Of a DNA stretch of 37,146 nt, positions 25,182-34,034 are shown one piece after another. The notes beneath the pieces are model-generated. The model searched no databases, had not been told where the DNA came from, and was given only the letters and a program-made list of their open reading frames with translations. Source of the DNA: a filamentous cyanobacterium CCP2 (lineage in GTDB: Bacteria; Cyanobacteriota; Cyanobacteriia; Elainellales; Elainellaceae). The stretch is taken from assembly GCA_003003615.1 (NCBI GenBank), contig PVWD01000028.1:1-37146 (forward strand), in the 5' to 3' direction. Positions within the stretch are counted from its first letter, which is position 1. Every line of letters starts with the position of its first letter. A program made the translations under genes and the position numbers.

Positions 25182-28061
25182 TTAAAACGCTCCTTCCAGT
25201 GCCGGAACACATCGCTCACAGAGGAGCGGATGCGCCTCGGATTCGCCCACATGAATGGAATAATTCCAACACCGATCGCACTTTTCCCCTTCGGCATCCA
25301 CCACGCCAACGCCCAACGCATCAGATTGGGACTGATACTTCAAGCCTTCTAGCTTGGCAGGGGAGTCCAGCAGTTCCACCTGGGAAGTCAGGAACAGGTA
25401 GCGCAGTTCATCTACCCGATTACTGCTCAGGATGTCGGACGGATTCATGGAAGCCAGGGTTTGCCGCAGTTCCAAATCTGCCACATAAAGCAGCAGTTTT
25501 GCCTCCAGCGAAGAGCCGATCGCCTTGTCATTGCGAGCCTGTTCCAGGACTCGATTCACCTCCTGTCGCACCTTGCGGATCTGTTCCCAGGTGGCAGCCA
25601 GTTCCGGCTGTTGCCATTCTGCCTCTAGCTTGACCCAACCCGACTCAAACACCGACTGGTGCGGAACCGAATAGGGCAGATATTGCCAGATGTCTTCTGC
25701 CAGGTGGGACAGAACCGGAGCGATCGCCCGTGCCAAATTTTCGATCGCCACTGCTAATACGGTTTGACAACTGCGACGACGGGGGGAATCCTCTGCGCTG
25801 ATGTAGAGCCGATCTTTAGCAATATCCAGATAGAAGTTGGACAAGTCCACCACGCAGAAATTCTGCACCGTCTGGAAGAAGCGGAAGAACTGGAAGGTTT
25901 CAAAGGCTTCCGTGACTTCGGCAAATACCTCGGTCATCCGGTGCAGCATATAGCGATCGAGTTCAGGTAATTCGGCGTAGGGAACCGTGTGTTTTGCCGG
26001 ATCAAAATCGTGTAAATTCCCCAGCAAAAATCGGGATGTGTTGCGGATCTTGCGGTAAACATCAGCAAGCTGCTTCAGGATGTTTTTACCCAGCGGCACA
26101 TCCGAGGAATAATCCACCGACGACACCCATAAGCGCATCACATCGGCTCCGTAGGGCGGTTCTTCCTTCTGGTTCTTGCCCCCTTCAATCACGATCGCCG
26201 GATCAACCACATTCCCCAGGGATTTACTCATCTTCCGTCCCTGCTCATCCAGCACAAAGCCGTGGGTGAGGACGGTTTTGTAGGGTGCGATGCCATTAGT
26301 GGCAACGCTGGTCAACAGGCTGGACTGAAACCATCCCCGGTGCTGGTCTGACCCTTCCAGGTACATATCCACCGGATAAGTCAAGCCATCCCGCTGTTTG
26401 GCAACCGCCGCCCAGGAGGAGCCAGAGTCAAACCAGACATCCATTGTGTCCGTGCCCTTGCGGTAGGTGTGCCCATCGTTGCGGTAGGCTTCTGGCAAAA
26501 GCTCTTCTACGGACAATTCCCACCAGGCATCTGACCCGTGTTCGGCAATAATCTGCTGCACATGGGCGATCGTCTCTTCGTTTAGGAGTGGCTCATCGGT
26601 GGCTTCATCGTAGAACACGGGGATGGGCACGCCCCAACTGCGCTGCCGCGAGATGCACCAGTCCGATCGCTCCGATACCATTGCCGTGATCCGGTTTTCC
26701 CCCTGAGCCGGAATCCACCGGACTTCAGAGATGGCTTTCATTGCCTGCTCCCGGAAGCCATCCACGGAGGCAAACCACTGTTCCGTCGCCCGATAGATCA
26801 CGGGTTTCTTCGTCCGCCAGTCGTAGGGGTAGCGATGCACATAATCCTCTTCCTTCAGAAGCGATCCCGCTTCTTTCAAAGCTTCGATCACCGCCGGATT
26901 GGCATTCTTCAGGACATTCAATCCCTCGAACTGTCCGGCTTCTGCGGTAAAGTTGCCCAAATCATCCACCGGAGACAGGACGGGCAAGCCGTATCGCTGC
27001 CCCACGGCAAAGTCATCCATCCCGTGTCCCGGAGCCGTATGCACCAGTCCTGTACCGGATTCTGTGGTGACGTAATCACCACCAATTACGATCGGACTTT
27101 GGCGATCGAACAGGGGATGCTGGTAGGTGGAATGCTCCAAATCTTTGCCGGATAAAGTGGCTTTCACGACTAATTTTGTCCCGAACAGCTCAGACAGCCG
27201 CTCCACCAATTCCGTCACCACGATCAGGTAACGGTAGGGCAGACCATCCTTCGCTTCTACCACGGAGTACTTCAGGTCAGGATTCACCGCCACCGCCAGG
27301 TTCGCCGGAATCGTCCAGGGAGTCGTCGTCCAGATCGCCACCCCCAATTCATTCAGGTAGGGCGCAAACGCTTTTGCCGTATCGGAGAGGTTCAGCACCT
27401 TAAACGCTGCATACAAACTGCGGGAGGTGTGCCCATCGGGATATTCCAGTTCTGCTTCTGCCAAAGCCGTTTGGGAACTGGGGCTCCAATACACCGGCTT
27501 TAAGCCTCGGTAGATGTAGCCCTTCAGCACCATTTGCCCAAACACGCCAATCTGCGCCGCCTCATACTCCGGCAATAGCGTCAGGTAGGGCTGATCCCAA
27601 TCACCCCAAACCCCATAGCGCATAAAGCTCTGGCTCTGCTGCTGCTGCTGTTCCAATGCCCAGGCTTTTGCCCGTCGCCGCAATTCGATCGGCGTTAAGC
27701 CCTTCCGCTCCTCTGGCTTCATGGCTTGCAGCACCTTTAGCTCAATCGGCAGTCCATGACAGTCCCAGCCTGGGATGTAGCGCACCTTCCGCCCCTGGAG
27801 GAGTTGATATTTGTTGATCACATCCTTCAGGGTTTTGTTCATCGCATGACCAATGTGCAATGCCCCATTCGCATAGGGCGGACCATCATGCAGAATAAAG
27901 GGTTCCCCCGGATTGTTTTGTGAGAGCTTCTGATAAATCTGATTCTCCGCCCAAAATTTTTGCAGTTCAGGTTCGCGTTTGATTGCATTCGCCCGCATAT
28001 CAAACTTGGTTTTGGGCAGATTGACTGTATCTTTGTAGCTTCCGGGTTCAGTTAGAGTCAC
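25182..28061 (-). CDS. ileS: Isoleucyl-tRNA synthetase
   Basis: About 959 residues from a GTG at 28061, giving the usual beginning TEPGSYKDTVNLPKTKFDM; a TTG 27 codons earlier would add an unconserved extension. Class I motifs are present: HIGH in ALHIGHAMNK (about 69-72) and KMSKS in GRKMSKSLGN. The editing domain contains TTPWTIPANLAVAV. The C-terminal zinc-binding part has CDRCWNY and LLCERC. It charges tRNA-Ile in the cytoplasm and edits valine. The length is normal. The gene stands alone, with the toxin-antitoxin pair convergent on its 3' side and a repeat element in its upstream region. Confidence 0.97.
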   Translation of the reverse strand: MTLTEPGSYKDTVNLPKTKFDMRANAIKREPELQKFWAENQIYQKLSQNNPGEPFILHDGPPYANGALHIGHAMNKTLKDVINKYQLLQGRKVRYIPGWDCHGLPIELKVLQAMKPEERKGLTPIELRRRAKAWALEQQQQQSQSFMRYGVWGDWDQPYLTLLPEYEAAQIGVFGQMVLKGYIYRGLKPVYWSPSSQTALAEAELEYPDGHTSRSLYAAFKVLNLSDTAKAFAPYLNELGVAIWTTTPWTIPANLAVAVNPDLKYSVVEAKDGLPYRYLIVVTELVERLSELFGTKLVVKATLSGKDLEHSTYQHPLFDRQSPIVIGGDYVTTESGTGLVHTAPGHGMDDFAVGQRYGLPVLSPVDDLGNFTAEAGQFEGLNVLKNANPAVIEALKEAGSLLKEEDYVHRYPYDWRTKKPVIYRATEQWFASVDGFREQAMKAISEVRWIPAQGENRITAMVSERSDWCISRQRSWGVPIPVFYDEATDEPLLNEETIAHVQQIIAEHGSDAWWELSVEELLPEAYRNDGHTYRKGTDTMDVWFDSGSSWAAVAKQRDGLTYPVDMYLEGSDQHRGWFQSSLLTSVATNGIAPYKTVLTHGFVLDEQGRKMSKSLGNVVDPAIVIEGGKNQKEEPPYGADVMRLWVSSVDYSSDVPLGKNILKQLADVYRKIRNTSRFLLGNLHDFDPAKHTVPYAELPELDRYMLHRMTEVFAEVTEAFETFQFFRFFQTVQNFCVVDLSNFYLDIAKDRLYISAEDSPRRRSCQTVLAVAIENLARAIAPVLSHLAEDIWQYLPYSVPHQSVFESGWVKLEAEWQQPELAATWEQIRKVRQEVNRVLEQARNDKAIGSSLEAKLLLYVADLELRQTLASMNPSDILSSNRVDELRYLFLTSQVELLDSPAKLEGLKYQSQSDALGVGVVDAEGEKCDRCWNYSIHVGESEAHPLLCERCVPALEGAF

Positions 28062-28425
28062 GGGAAATACCAGAGGGATATAGGCGTGGACATTCAAAAA
28101 TTGTATCGAACCATTGTGGATCAAGCGATCGTTTGGAGGCAAGTTGGGGGATTTAGGGAGTGAGGAGTAGGTAGGGGCAAATCGCGATTCGCCCGTACAA
28201 GGAATAGGGAGTGGGGTTCTAAATTAAAACTCTTGTGGGGTGGGCATCTTGTCCGCCCAGTTAACCAAGACTTGGTTATGCACCAGGGACTACATTTTCC
28301 AATCCAATCCTCTCCTTCTCCCGATAGAACTTATTGTTAATCTTCAATTCTCTCTTACCAGATTTCAGCATCTTCCCAGACAATAGGGGGGCAAGTTCCC
28401 TTGAATCGTTTTTCAGATCGTTACA
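28062..28425. other. Divergent intergenic region with repeat copy A
   Basis: 364 bases between ileS and the SLC12-type gene. It contains repeat copy A at about 28160-28260. The rest shows no ORF, terminator or RNA gene that I can support. Promoters for both genes should lie here. Confidence 0.5.
28160..28260 (-). repeat. Palindrome-rich repeat, copy A
   Basis: About 100 bases containing an almost perfect palindrome (GGGGCAAATCG, CGATTCGCCC), then GTACAAGGAATAGGGAGT and ACTCTTGTGGGGTGGGCATC. Its reverse complement closely matches 30695-30800 beyond the transporter gene. It resembles short palindromic interspersed repeats of cyanobacterial genomes. Confidence 0.85.
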
Positions 28426-30666
28426 ATGCCACGCTTTTCGTTTCGCCGATCGTCTGATTCGGCGCAATCCATCCATTCCCCTGAGGGAAAGACCCAAAGT
28501 GCTAAGCTGGGTACCTTTGGCGGTGTTTATACTCCCTCTCTCCTCACCATCTTAGGCGTGATTATGTATCTCCGCTTTGGCTGGGTGGTGGGCAATGTAG
28601 GGTTGATCGGGACATTAATCATTGTCACCTTGGCAACTTCAATCACTTTCCTCACGTCCCTGTCGATCTGCGCGATCGCTACAGATCAGGTAGTACGAGC
28701 CGGGGGAGCCTACTACATGATCAGCCGATCGCTGGGAATTGAAACCGGAGGTGCGGTGGGGTTGCCGCTGTACTTTGCCCAAGCTTTTTCCGTTGCCCTC
28801 TATACGCTGGGGTTTGCTGAAAGTATTACCGAAACCTTTCCCCAACTGAACCAGCAGGTGATTGCAGTCGTCACCACGATCGCTGTAGCGGCTCTGGCGT
28901 TGCAGTCGGCTCAAATTGCGATTCGGGCCCAGTACTTCATCATGGCGGCGATCGCCCTATCGCTGCTGTCCCTCCTGCTTGGCTCCTCCATTGAACCCAC
29001 ATCGATCGAACCATTCGGCGCATCTCCTGCTCGCTCGGAAAGCTTTTGGGTGGTGTTTGCCGTGTTTTTTCCAGCGGTGACGGGCATCATGGCGGGAGTC
29101 AATCTGTCGGGGGACTTAAAAGATCCATCCCGATCGCTTCCCATTGGGACTCTGGCGGCGGTGGGGACAGGATATTTAATCTACATGGTGATGCCCATCA
29201 TTCTTGCTGGTCGTGCTGATGCCGCTACGCTCATCGAAGATCCCTTAATCATGCGGCGGATGGCGTTGTGGGGAGATGCAATTTTGCTGGGAGTATGGGG
29301 AGCGACCCTATCTAGTGCGATCGGCAGTATTTTGGGTGCGCCGAGAGTGCTGCAAGCGTTGGCAAGAGACGGCATTTTGCCCAATCAATTGCGCTGGATG
29401 GGCAAGGGCAGTGGTTCAACCGATGAACCTCGTTTGGGCACCTGGTTTACCCTGGGGATTGCTCTAGCGGTGGTTTCCCTCGGCAGTTTGAACCTAATTG
29501 CCCCGATTCTCACCATGTTTTTCCTTACCACCTACCTGGTGTTGAATCTGGCCGCAGGCATAGAAGGGTTTCTGCAAAGCCCCTCGTTTCGTCCGTCCTT
29601 TAAGGTGCATTGGGGTTTCTCCCTGCTGGGGGCGGTGGGCTGCTTGGCGGTAATGTTTTTGATTAATGCGATCGCCACGATTATTGCAGCCTTCATTGTA
29701 GTGGGAATCTATGTCTGGTTGGAACGGCGAGAGTTGGAAGCAACCTGGGGCGATGTACGACGCGGCTTGTGGATGAATCTGGTGCGAACTGGAATATATC
29801 AAATCAACAGTGCTCCCGATGCCCGGAACTGGCGACCTCACATTCTGGTGTTATCCGGTGCGCCGACCCGCCGATGGTATCTGATTCAGATGGCTACTGC
29901 CTTTACCCATAATCGAGGGTTAGTCACCGTTGCCAGCGTCCTGCCATCGGGATCGCGCAATCCAGCCCAGCAGGGAGCTTTAGAAAAGACGATCCGGGAT
30001 TATCTGGAACGGCAGGGCATTCAGGCATTGGTGCGGGTAGTTACGGCTCCTGAACCCTTTGAAGGGGCAGAAAGACTGGTGGAACTGTATGGCTTGGGTT
30101 CCCTAATTCCCAACACCATTTTGCTGGGTGACACGGAAGAACCGACCCATCGAGAACGGTATTGCCAGATGATTACCACCTTTCACCAAGCCCAGCGAAA
30201 CATCGTGATTTTGCGCGGTATTCCCTCGCAACCCGGTGACTATCCCCATAAACGAAAAATCGATGTGTGGTGGGGCGGACTCCAGGAGAATGGTGGACTG
30301 ATGCTGATTCTGGCTTATTTGCTCCGCAGCAGCCTGGATTGGCAAAATGCAGAAATTCGCCTGAAGCTTGTTGTCCCTGATTCCACTGCCGCCGAAGCCG
30401 CTCAGAGCAACCTGGATAATTTAGTGCGATCGCTCCGCATTGGAGCCACTCCTCAAGTCCTGATTGCCAATGGACGCTCTTTTACTGAAATTTTGCGTGA
30501 ATCTTCCAGCACCGCAGATCTGGTATTCCTGGGCATGGCAACCCCCAATGATCAGTTCAGTTCCTACTATGTTTCGCTCCAAGAGAGAACGATGGGACTG
30601 CCACCTGTAGCTTTTGTAATGGCCGCCCAGGATATTTCTTTTGTTGAGGTGCTTCAGCGAGAGTGA
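28426..30666 (+). CDS. SLC12-type (cation-chloride cotransporter-like) APC permease
   Basis: 746 residues. After a short cytoplasmic start, LGTFGGVYTPSLLTILGVIM (about 28-47) opens a 12-helix APC-fold core that runs to about residue 435. GAYYMISRSLG and FFPAVTGIMAGVNLSGDLKDP are hallmark stretches of the SLC12 family. The last about 280 residues form a soluble domain (ILVLSGAPTRRWYLIQMA, LVFLGMATPNDQ) comparable with the cytoplasmic C-terminus of these carriers. It probably moves cations with chloride or amino acids; substrate is not clear from sequence. It is flanked on both sides by inverted copies of one repeat. No clear ribosome site precedes the ATG. Confidence 0.9.
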   Translation: MPRFSFRRSSDSAQSIHSPEGKTQSAKLGTFGGVYTPSLLTILGVIMYLRFGWVVGNVGLIGTLIIVTLATSITFLTSLSICAIATDQVVRAGGAYYMISRSLGIETGGAVGLPLYFAQAFSVALYTLGFAESITETFPQLNQQVIAVVTTIAVAALALQSAQIAIRAQYFIMAAIALSLLSLLLGSSIEPTSIEPFGASPARSESFWVVFAVFFPAVTGIMAGVNLSGDLKDPSRSLPIGTLAAVGTGYLIYMVMPIILAGRADAATLIEDPLIMRRMALWGDAILLGVWGATLSSAIGSILGAPRVLQALARDGILPNQLRWMGKGSGSTDEPRLGTWFTLGIALAVVSLGSLNLIAPILTMFFLTTYLVLNLAAGIEGFLQSPSFRPSFKVHWGFSLLGAVGCLAVMFLINAIATIIAAFIVVGIYVWLERRELEATWGDVRRGLWMNLVRTGIYQINSAPDARNWRPHILVLSGAPTRRWYLIQMATAFTHNRGLVTVASVLPSGSRNPAQQGALEKTIRDYLERQGIQALVRVVTAPEPFEGAERLVELYGLGSLIPNTILLGDTEEPTHRERYCQMITTFHQAQRNIVILRGIPSQPGDYPHKRKIDVWWGGLQENGGLMLILAYLLRSSLDWQNAEIRLKLVVPDSTAAEAAQSNLDNLVRSLRIGATPQVLIANGRSFTEILRESSSTADLVFLGMATPNDQFSSYYVSLQERTMGLPPVAFVMAAQDISFVEVLQRE

Positions 30667-30694
30667 GGGAGGATTGGGAATCAAGCTTGTCAAA

Positions 30695-30800
30695 CTAGGC
30701 GGGCAAGATGCCCACCCCACAAGAGTTTAATCTACTCCCTACTCTCCATTCCTTGTACGGGCGAATCGCGATTCGCCCCTACCCACTCCCTACTCCCTAC
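30695..30800 (+). repeat. Palindrome-rich repeat, copy B
   Basis: Reverse-complement counterpart of copy A. It holds GGCGGGCAAGATGCCCACC, CACAAGAGTTTAATC, CCTTGTAC, and the perfect 20-bp palindrome GGGCGAATCGCGATTCGCCC (about 30759-30778), then ACTCCCT heptamers. It begins 29 bases after the transporter gene and reaches the msrB 3' end. Confidence 0.85.
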
Positions 30801-31222
30801 TCCCCATTCCCTCCCTGCGGCTCAAACTCCAGCGACACCCCATTCATGCAGTAGCGTTGCCCTGTCGGAGCGGGGCCATCATTGAAGACGTGACCTAAGT
30901 GACCACCACACCTAGCGCAGTGAACCTCAACGCGAGTCATAAAGAAAGAGCGATCGACTGTTGTTTCCACTGCCCCTTCGATCGGCTGAAAGAAGCTGGG
31001 CCAGCCAGTGCCGCTATTAAACTTTGTGGCAGATTTGAACAGGGGATTGCCGCAGCCAGCACAGATGTAAGTCCCATCAGCATAGTTTTTGTCTAATGGA
31101 CTGGTGCCAGCCCGTTCTGTACCATGTTTACGAAGAACGTAAAATTGCTCTGGGGTCAGAGTCTCACGCCATTCTTGCTCGGTTTTCGTTACTTCAAACT
31201 GTTTGTCTTTTGCGCTTGTCAT
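30797..31222 (-). CDS. msrB: Peptide methionine-R-sulfoxide reductase MsrB
   Basis: 141 residues from ATG 31222 (MTSAKDKQFEV); an ATG 20 codons upstream would add an unconserved Phe/Ile/Asn-rich extension. Zinc ligands C54, C57, C102 and C105 (CAGC, CARC) and the catalytic C125 in RYCMNG are all present, with GTGWPSF and HVFNDGP. It reduces methionine-R-sulfoxide in proteins, using thioredoxin. The first resolving-Cys position cannot be assigned with certainty. The 3' end abuts repeat copy B. It stands alone, with moeZ upstream on the same strand after 243 bp. Confidence 0.95.
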   Translation of the reverse strand: MTSAKDKQFEVTKTEQEWRETLTPEQFYVLRKHGTERAGTSPLDKNYADGTYICAGCGNPLFKSATKFNSGTGWPSFFQPIEGAVETTVDRSFFMTRVEVHCARCGGHLGHVFNDGPAPTGQRYCMNGVSLEFEPQGGNGE

Positions 31223-31401
31223 CGGTTTAGTAAAGATTCGATTGGTACTGTACTTAATTATAAAATTTACAAAAGTTTTCAATGAACAGCGACTCGGTTA
31301 AGGGTAACGCATTGGAATAGCAAAACCGCCCTCCCATAGCTGAACCTAGAAAGGGCGATCGAGTTCACTGAGTTCTTTTGCTCCGTACTGAGAGGATGAG
31401 A

Positions 31402-31432
31402 CAGGCAAGATTCCCACCCCACAAGAGTCTAA
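31402..31432 (+). repeat. Partial third copy of the palindromic repeat
   Basis: GGCAAGATTCCCACCCCACA, AGAGTCTAATTG: closely matches the first part of copy B (30702-30733) in the same orientation. It lies between msrB and the moeZ-like gene. The central palindrome is missing. Confidence 0.7.
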
Positions 31433-31465
31433 TTGACTTGTGTAATCTCTACTCAGTCTTTAGCA

Positions 31466-32638
31466 CTAGTACTGCGGTACAGAGGGGTCAACTTCCTGGC
31501 TCCAGGCATTGATCCCGCCCTTGACGTTGATACCATCAATGCCGGATTCCTTCAGGAGGGAAATCGCCTTAGCCGATCGTCCGCCCATTTTGCAGTGAAC
31601 GACGAGCTTGTGTCCATTGACGAGTTCTTTAACCTTGTTCACACCATCCCCATTTTCAATGTCGGGGAGGGGCACCAGGACAGCCCCCGGAATGCGGGCA
31701 ATTTCGTATTCATTGGGGTTACGGACATCCAGCAGCACGTAGTCTTTTGCGCCACTGTCCAGGAGTTCTTTGAGTTGTTGAACGGTGATTTCTTCCATAT
31801 CCGCTTGCTGTTGCGCTTCGGCTGCTTTGGCTTGGGGAATTCCGCAGAACTCTTCGTAATCAATCAGCTTTTCAATGACGGGACGAACCGGGTTGGGACG
31901 AAGTTTCAGTTCGCGGAAGGTCATATCAAGGGAGTTGTAAAGCAACAATCGTCCACTCAACGTTTTCCCTTGCCCTAGGATGATCTTAACGGTTTCAGTG
32001 GCCTGAATAACTCCAATTAACCCTGGCAAAATGCCTAACACACCGCCTTCAGCGCAAGACGGAACCAATCCTGGCGGTGGTGGTTCGGGGTAGAGATCTC
32101 GGGAGTTAGGCCCACCTTCATAGTTAAAGACGGTCGCCTGCCCCTCAAACCGAAAGATCGAGCCATAGACATTTGGCTTATTTAACAGAACGCAGGCATC
32201 GTTCACTAGATAGCGAGTCGGAAAATTGTCTGTGCCGTCTACCACAATGTCATACGGCTCAAAAATCTCCAGGGCGTTTTCCGCAGACAGCCGCGTTTCG
32301 TACAGGTCTACCTGGCAGTGGGGGTTAATCTCTAGAATCCGGTCTTTGGCAGACTGAATTTTCGGCTTCCCCACCCAGGATGTACCATGAATCACCTGGC
32401 GTTGCAGGTTGGAACTATCCACAATATCGAAATCGACGATGCCGATACGGCCAATTCCGGCGGCTGCAAGATACAGCAACAGCGGTGAACCTAATCCACC
32501 CGTTCCCACACACAAAACGCTGGCAGCTTTCAGCTTTTTTTGCCCATCTAGCCCCACCTCCGGCAGGATCAAATGGCGGGAATAGCGTTCATATTCATCT
32601 TTGCTGAGTTGGACATCATCCAAATTTGGATTTAGCAT
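31466..32638 (-). CDS. moeZ: MoeZ-like adenylyltransferase/sulfurtransferase (ThiF + rhodanese)
   Basis: 390 residues. An E1-like ThiF/MoeB domain (1-270) has RYSRHLILPEVG, the nucleotide loop GTGGLGSP (45-52), DGTDNFPTRYLVND and C195 in PSCAEGGVLG. The rhodanese domain (about 283-390) has LLDVRNPNEYE and active-site C349 in CKMGGRS. The protein activates the C-terminus of ubiquitin-like sulfur carriers (MoaD or ThiS type) and transfers sulfur for molybdopterin, thiamine or other thio-compounds. The paired CxxC zinc site of E. coli MoeB is not seen (only YEEFCG), a loss I associate with cyanobacterial MoeZ. It lies 96 bp downstream of a JAMM peptidase on the same strand. Confidence 0.93.
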   Translation of the reverse strand: MLNPNLDDVQLSKDEYERYSRHLILPEVGLDGQKKLKAASVLCVGTGGLGSPLLLYLAAAGIGRIGIVDFDIVDSSNLQRQVIHGTSWVGKPKIQSAKDRILEINPHCQVDLYETRLSAENALEIFEPYDIVVDGTDNFPTRYLVNDACVLLNKPNVYGSIFRFEGQATVFNYEGGPNSRDLYPEPPPPGLVPSCAEGGVLGILPGLIGVIQATETVKIILGQGKTLSGRLLLYNSLDMTFRELKLRPNPVRPVIEKLIDYEEFCGIPQAKAAEAQQQADMEEITVQQLKELLDSGAKDYVLLDVRNPNEYEIARIPGAVLVPLPDIENGDGVNKVKELVNGHKLVVHCKMGGRSAKAISLLKESGIDGINVKGGINAWSQEVDPSVPQY

Positions 32639-32734
32639 GGCGACTTTGACAATACATGAAGAGACAAAGATAACAGCTTGAGGGGAGGAAATTCGGTGAC
32701 TTGCCTTTCTCTATTAGAGCAGGATTCGCCCCGT

Positions 32735-33223
32735 TTAGGCAAAGCGCATCTCTTCCTCCTGAAACTGATGATTTTCGTCCAGGCTCCAACAGCGAACCGC
32801 CTCTGCTACCCCCTGTTGCACGGAAACAATGATGTAGGAATATTCTGCCCAGGCAAGGGTTCGATCGCATTCTGAAGGAATCGCTGGGTGGTTGGGGTGG
32901 GAGTGGTAGACACCGAGAATGGTTAAGCCTCGATCGCGGGCAGTGCGTTGGGCGGTGAGTAAATCTTTGGGATCAATCCAGTATCGTTCTGTTTTAGCGA
33001 GATGTTGCCCCGTTGAGAGAACGAGATCAGGGAGTGAACCGTTGGTAAAAGCCGTTTCCCAAGCATTCCGCATTTCCCACACCTCCAGCAAAACTTTTGT
33101 TTCTGCCTCACCTTGTCGCTGCAACTCCCCAACCAAAAGCCCACAACACTCTGCTGGATAGCTCTGCTCTGCAACAGACTGCATCTGGCGAAGTTGCTCC
33201 GCTTGCACAATGAAAACCGACAT
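32735..33223 (-). CDS. JAMM/MPN+ (M67) metallopeptidase, Mec-like
   Basis: 162 residues, one JAB/MPN domain. The zinc motif is complete: E25, H107, H109, S117 and D120 in HSHPNHPAIPSECD. Bacterial members such as Mec remove residues from the C-terminus of ubiquitin-like sulfur carriers so they can be thiocarboxylated (established for mycobacterial CysO). Here it precedes the moeZ-like gene on the same strand, so joint action on a sulfur carrier is likely (inference); no carrier gene is in the window. No signal peptide: cytoplasmic. Confidence 0.93.
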   Translation of the reverse strand: MSVFIVQAEQLRQMQSVAEQSYPAECCGLLVGELQRQGEAETKVLLEVWEMRNAWETAFTNGSLPDLVLSTGQHLAKTERYWIDPKDLLTAQRTARDRGLTILGVYHSHPNHPAIPSECDRTLAWAEYSYIIVSVQQGVAEAVRCWSLDENHQFQEEEMRFA

Positions 33224-33315
33224 CCTTTAGCCCTTTATTTCTTGCTCTCTAACTCCCTAACTATCCAACTCGCTTAACACCATCGAAATATTTTTTCAAT
33301 TTTTTGTAACAATCA

Positions 33316-33335
33316 TTTACATTTTGTGTTACAGT
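33316..33335 (+). promoter_or_regulatory. HLR1-like repeat upstream of the HLIP gene
   Basis: Two direct TTACA-type half sites, TTTACATT (33316) and GTTACAGT (33328), resemble the RpaB-binding HLR1 element that controls high-light genes. Consensus half sites start 10 bases apart; here they start 12 apart, so the match is imperfect. It lies about 36-55 bases before the HLIP ATG. Confidence 0.35.
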
Positions 33336-33370
33336 TCTTAACAGATGAGAAACGAAAGGGAGAAACAACA

Positions 33371-33583
33371 ATGACTGCACGCGGATATGTCACTGAAGAA
33401 CGCGGACGCTTGAACAACTACGCGATCGAACCCCAGGTTTATGTAGATGCAACTCCTCGCGTTGGGTTTACAAAATATGCTGAAAAGCTCAACGGTCGCC
33501 TAGCCATGATTGGGTTTATTTCTGCCTTGGCATTGGAAATTTTCACTGGGCAAGGAGTCATTGCTTGGTTAACCAATCTGTAA
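33371..33583 (+). CDS. hli: High-light-inducible protein (HLIP/Scp)
   Basis: 70 residues from ATG 33371, with GGGAG about ten bases upstream. One membrane helix (about 42-58) carries the chlorophyll-binding motif E38-xx-N41-x-R43 in [12 protein letters not shown]. Such small one-helix thylakoid proteins bind chlorophyll and carotenoid, dissipate energy and protect photosystem II assembly under stress. An HLR1-like element lies upstream. A second small membrane protein gene follows 119 bp later on the same strand. An 8-bp inverted repeat AGGGTTCA/TGAACCCT (33593-33635) lies in the gap. Confidence 0.95.
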   Translation: MTARGYVTEERGRLNNYAIEPQVYVDATPRVGFTKYAEKLNGRLAMIGFISALALEIFTGQGVIAWLTNL

Positions 33584-33702
33584 GGTTGTGCTAGGGTTCA
33601 TCAGTGTTGCGATACTCGCTTCAGAATTGAACCCTGCAAAGCAATGTCAGGAGAATTGTTCAAGAAGTTATATCAAGCTAAATATTGGTACAGGAGAAAA
33701 AG

Positions 33703-33942
33703 ATGAGAACTGATTTTGATTTCCCAAAACAGCAGCTTCTAGGGCCCGTTATCTTTAGACCAGACTTTAATCAGTTTGAAGGGATTGGTGCAAATCAGGC
33801 GTGGTCATTGTTCTTTACAGCAGGACAAGAGGACAAAGCCCTTGGATTTAACGCTGAAGCCGGTCGCTTCTTTACAAATACGCTAATCGCGATCGGTGTG
33901 GCTGGAACGCTGTGGGCAACGCTGTTTAGAAACGTTTTATAG
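33703..33942 (+). CDS. Small single-helix membrane protein of unknown function
   Basis: 79 residues from ATG 33703, chosen because AGGAG lies seven bases before it. The N-terminal half is soluble (FDFPKQQLLGPVIFRPDFNQ). The C-terminal half has one hydrophobic helix (TNTLIAIGVAGTLWATLF). The preceding NAEAGRFF faintly recalls the ExxNxR helix start of HLIPs, but Asn is absent, so chlorophyll binding is not supported. The position behind an HLIP gene and before a strong terminator (33981-34008) suggests a shared transcript. No family recognised. Confidence 0.75.
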   Translation: MRTDFDFPKQQLLGPVIFRPDFNQFEGIGANQAWSLFFTAGQEDKALGFNAEAGRFFTNTLIAIGVAGTLWATLFRNVL

Positions 33943-33980
33943 ATAGACAAGTGATAAGGCAAGTATATGATGGGTTCCCG

Positions 33981-34008
33981 AATCCCGGTCTGATGGCTGG
34001 GATTTTTT
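33981..34008 (+). terminator. Intrinsic terminator after the HLIP region
   Basis: AATCCCGGTC (33981-33990), loop TGAT, GGCTGGGATT (33995-34004): ten pairs including two wobbles, followed by TTTT. It ends the rightward HLIP/small-protein transcript and lies between it and the convergent ABC gene. Confidence 0.85.
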
Positions 34009-34034
34009 GGTTGAGATTTTTTGTTGAATGGCTC

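Noticed and set aside
25139-25633. Plus-strand 164-codon open frame
   Set aside because: It lies antisense to the ileS C-terminal region, which has conserved zinc Cys motifs. Its Pro/Arg-rich product has no recognisable features.
31433-31978. Plus-strand 181-codon open frame
   Set aside because: Antisense to the moeZ-like gene, whose rhodanese and ThiF motifs are certain. It is a frame shadow.
33307-33321. Possible NtcA site (GTA...TAC) upstream of the HLIP gene
   Set aside because: The spacing is nine bases rather than the required eight, so it was not called.
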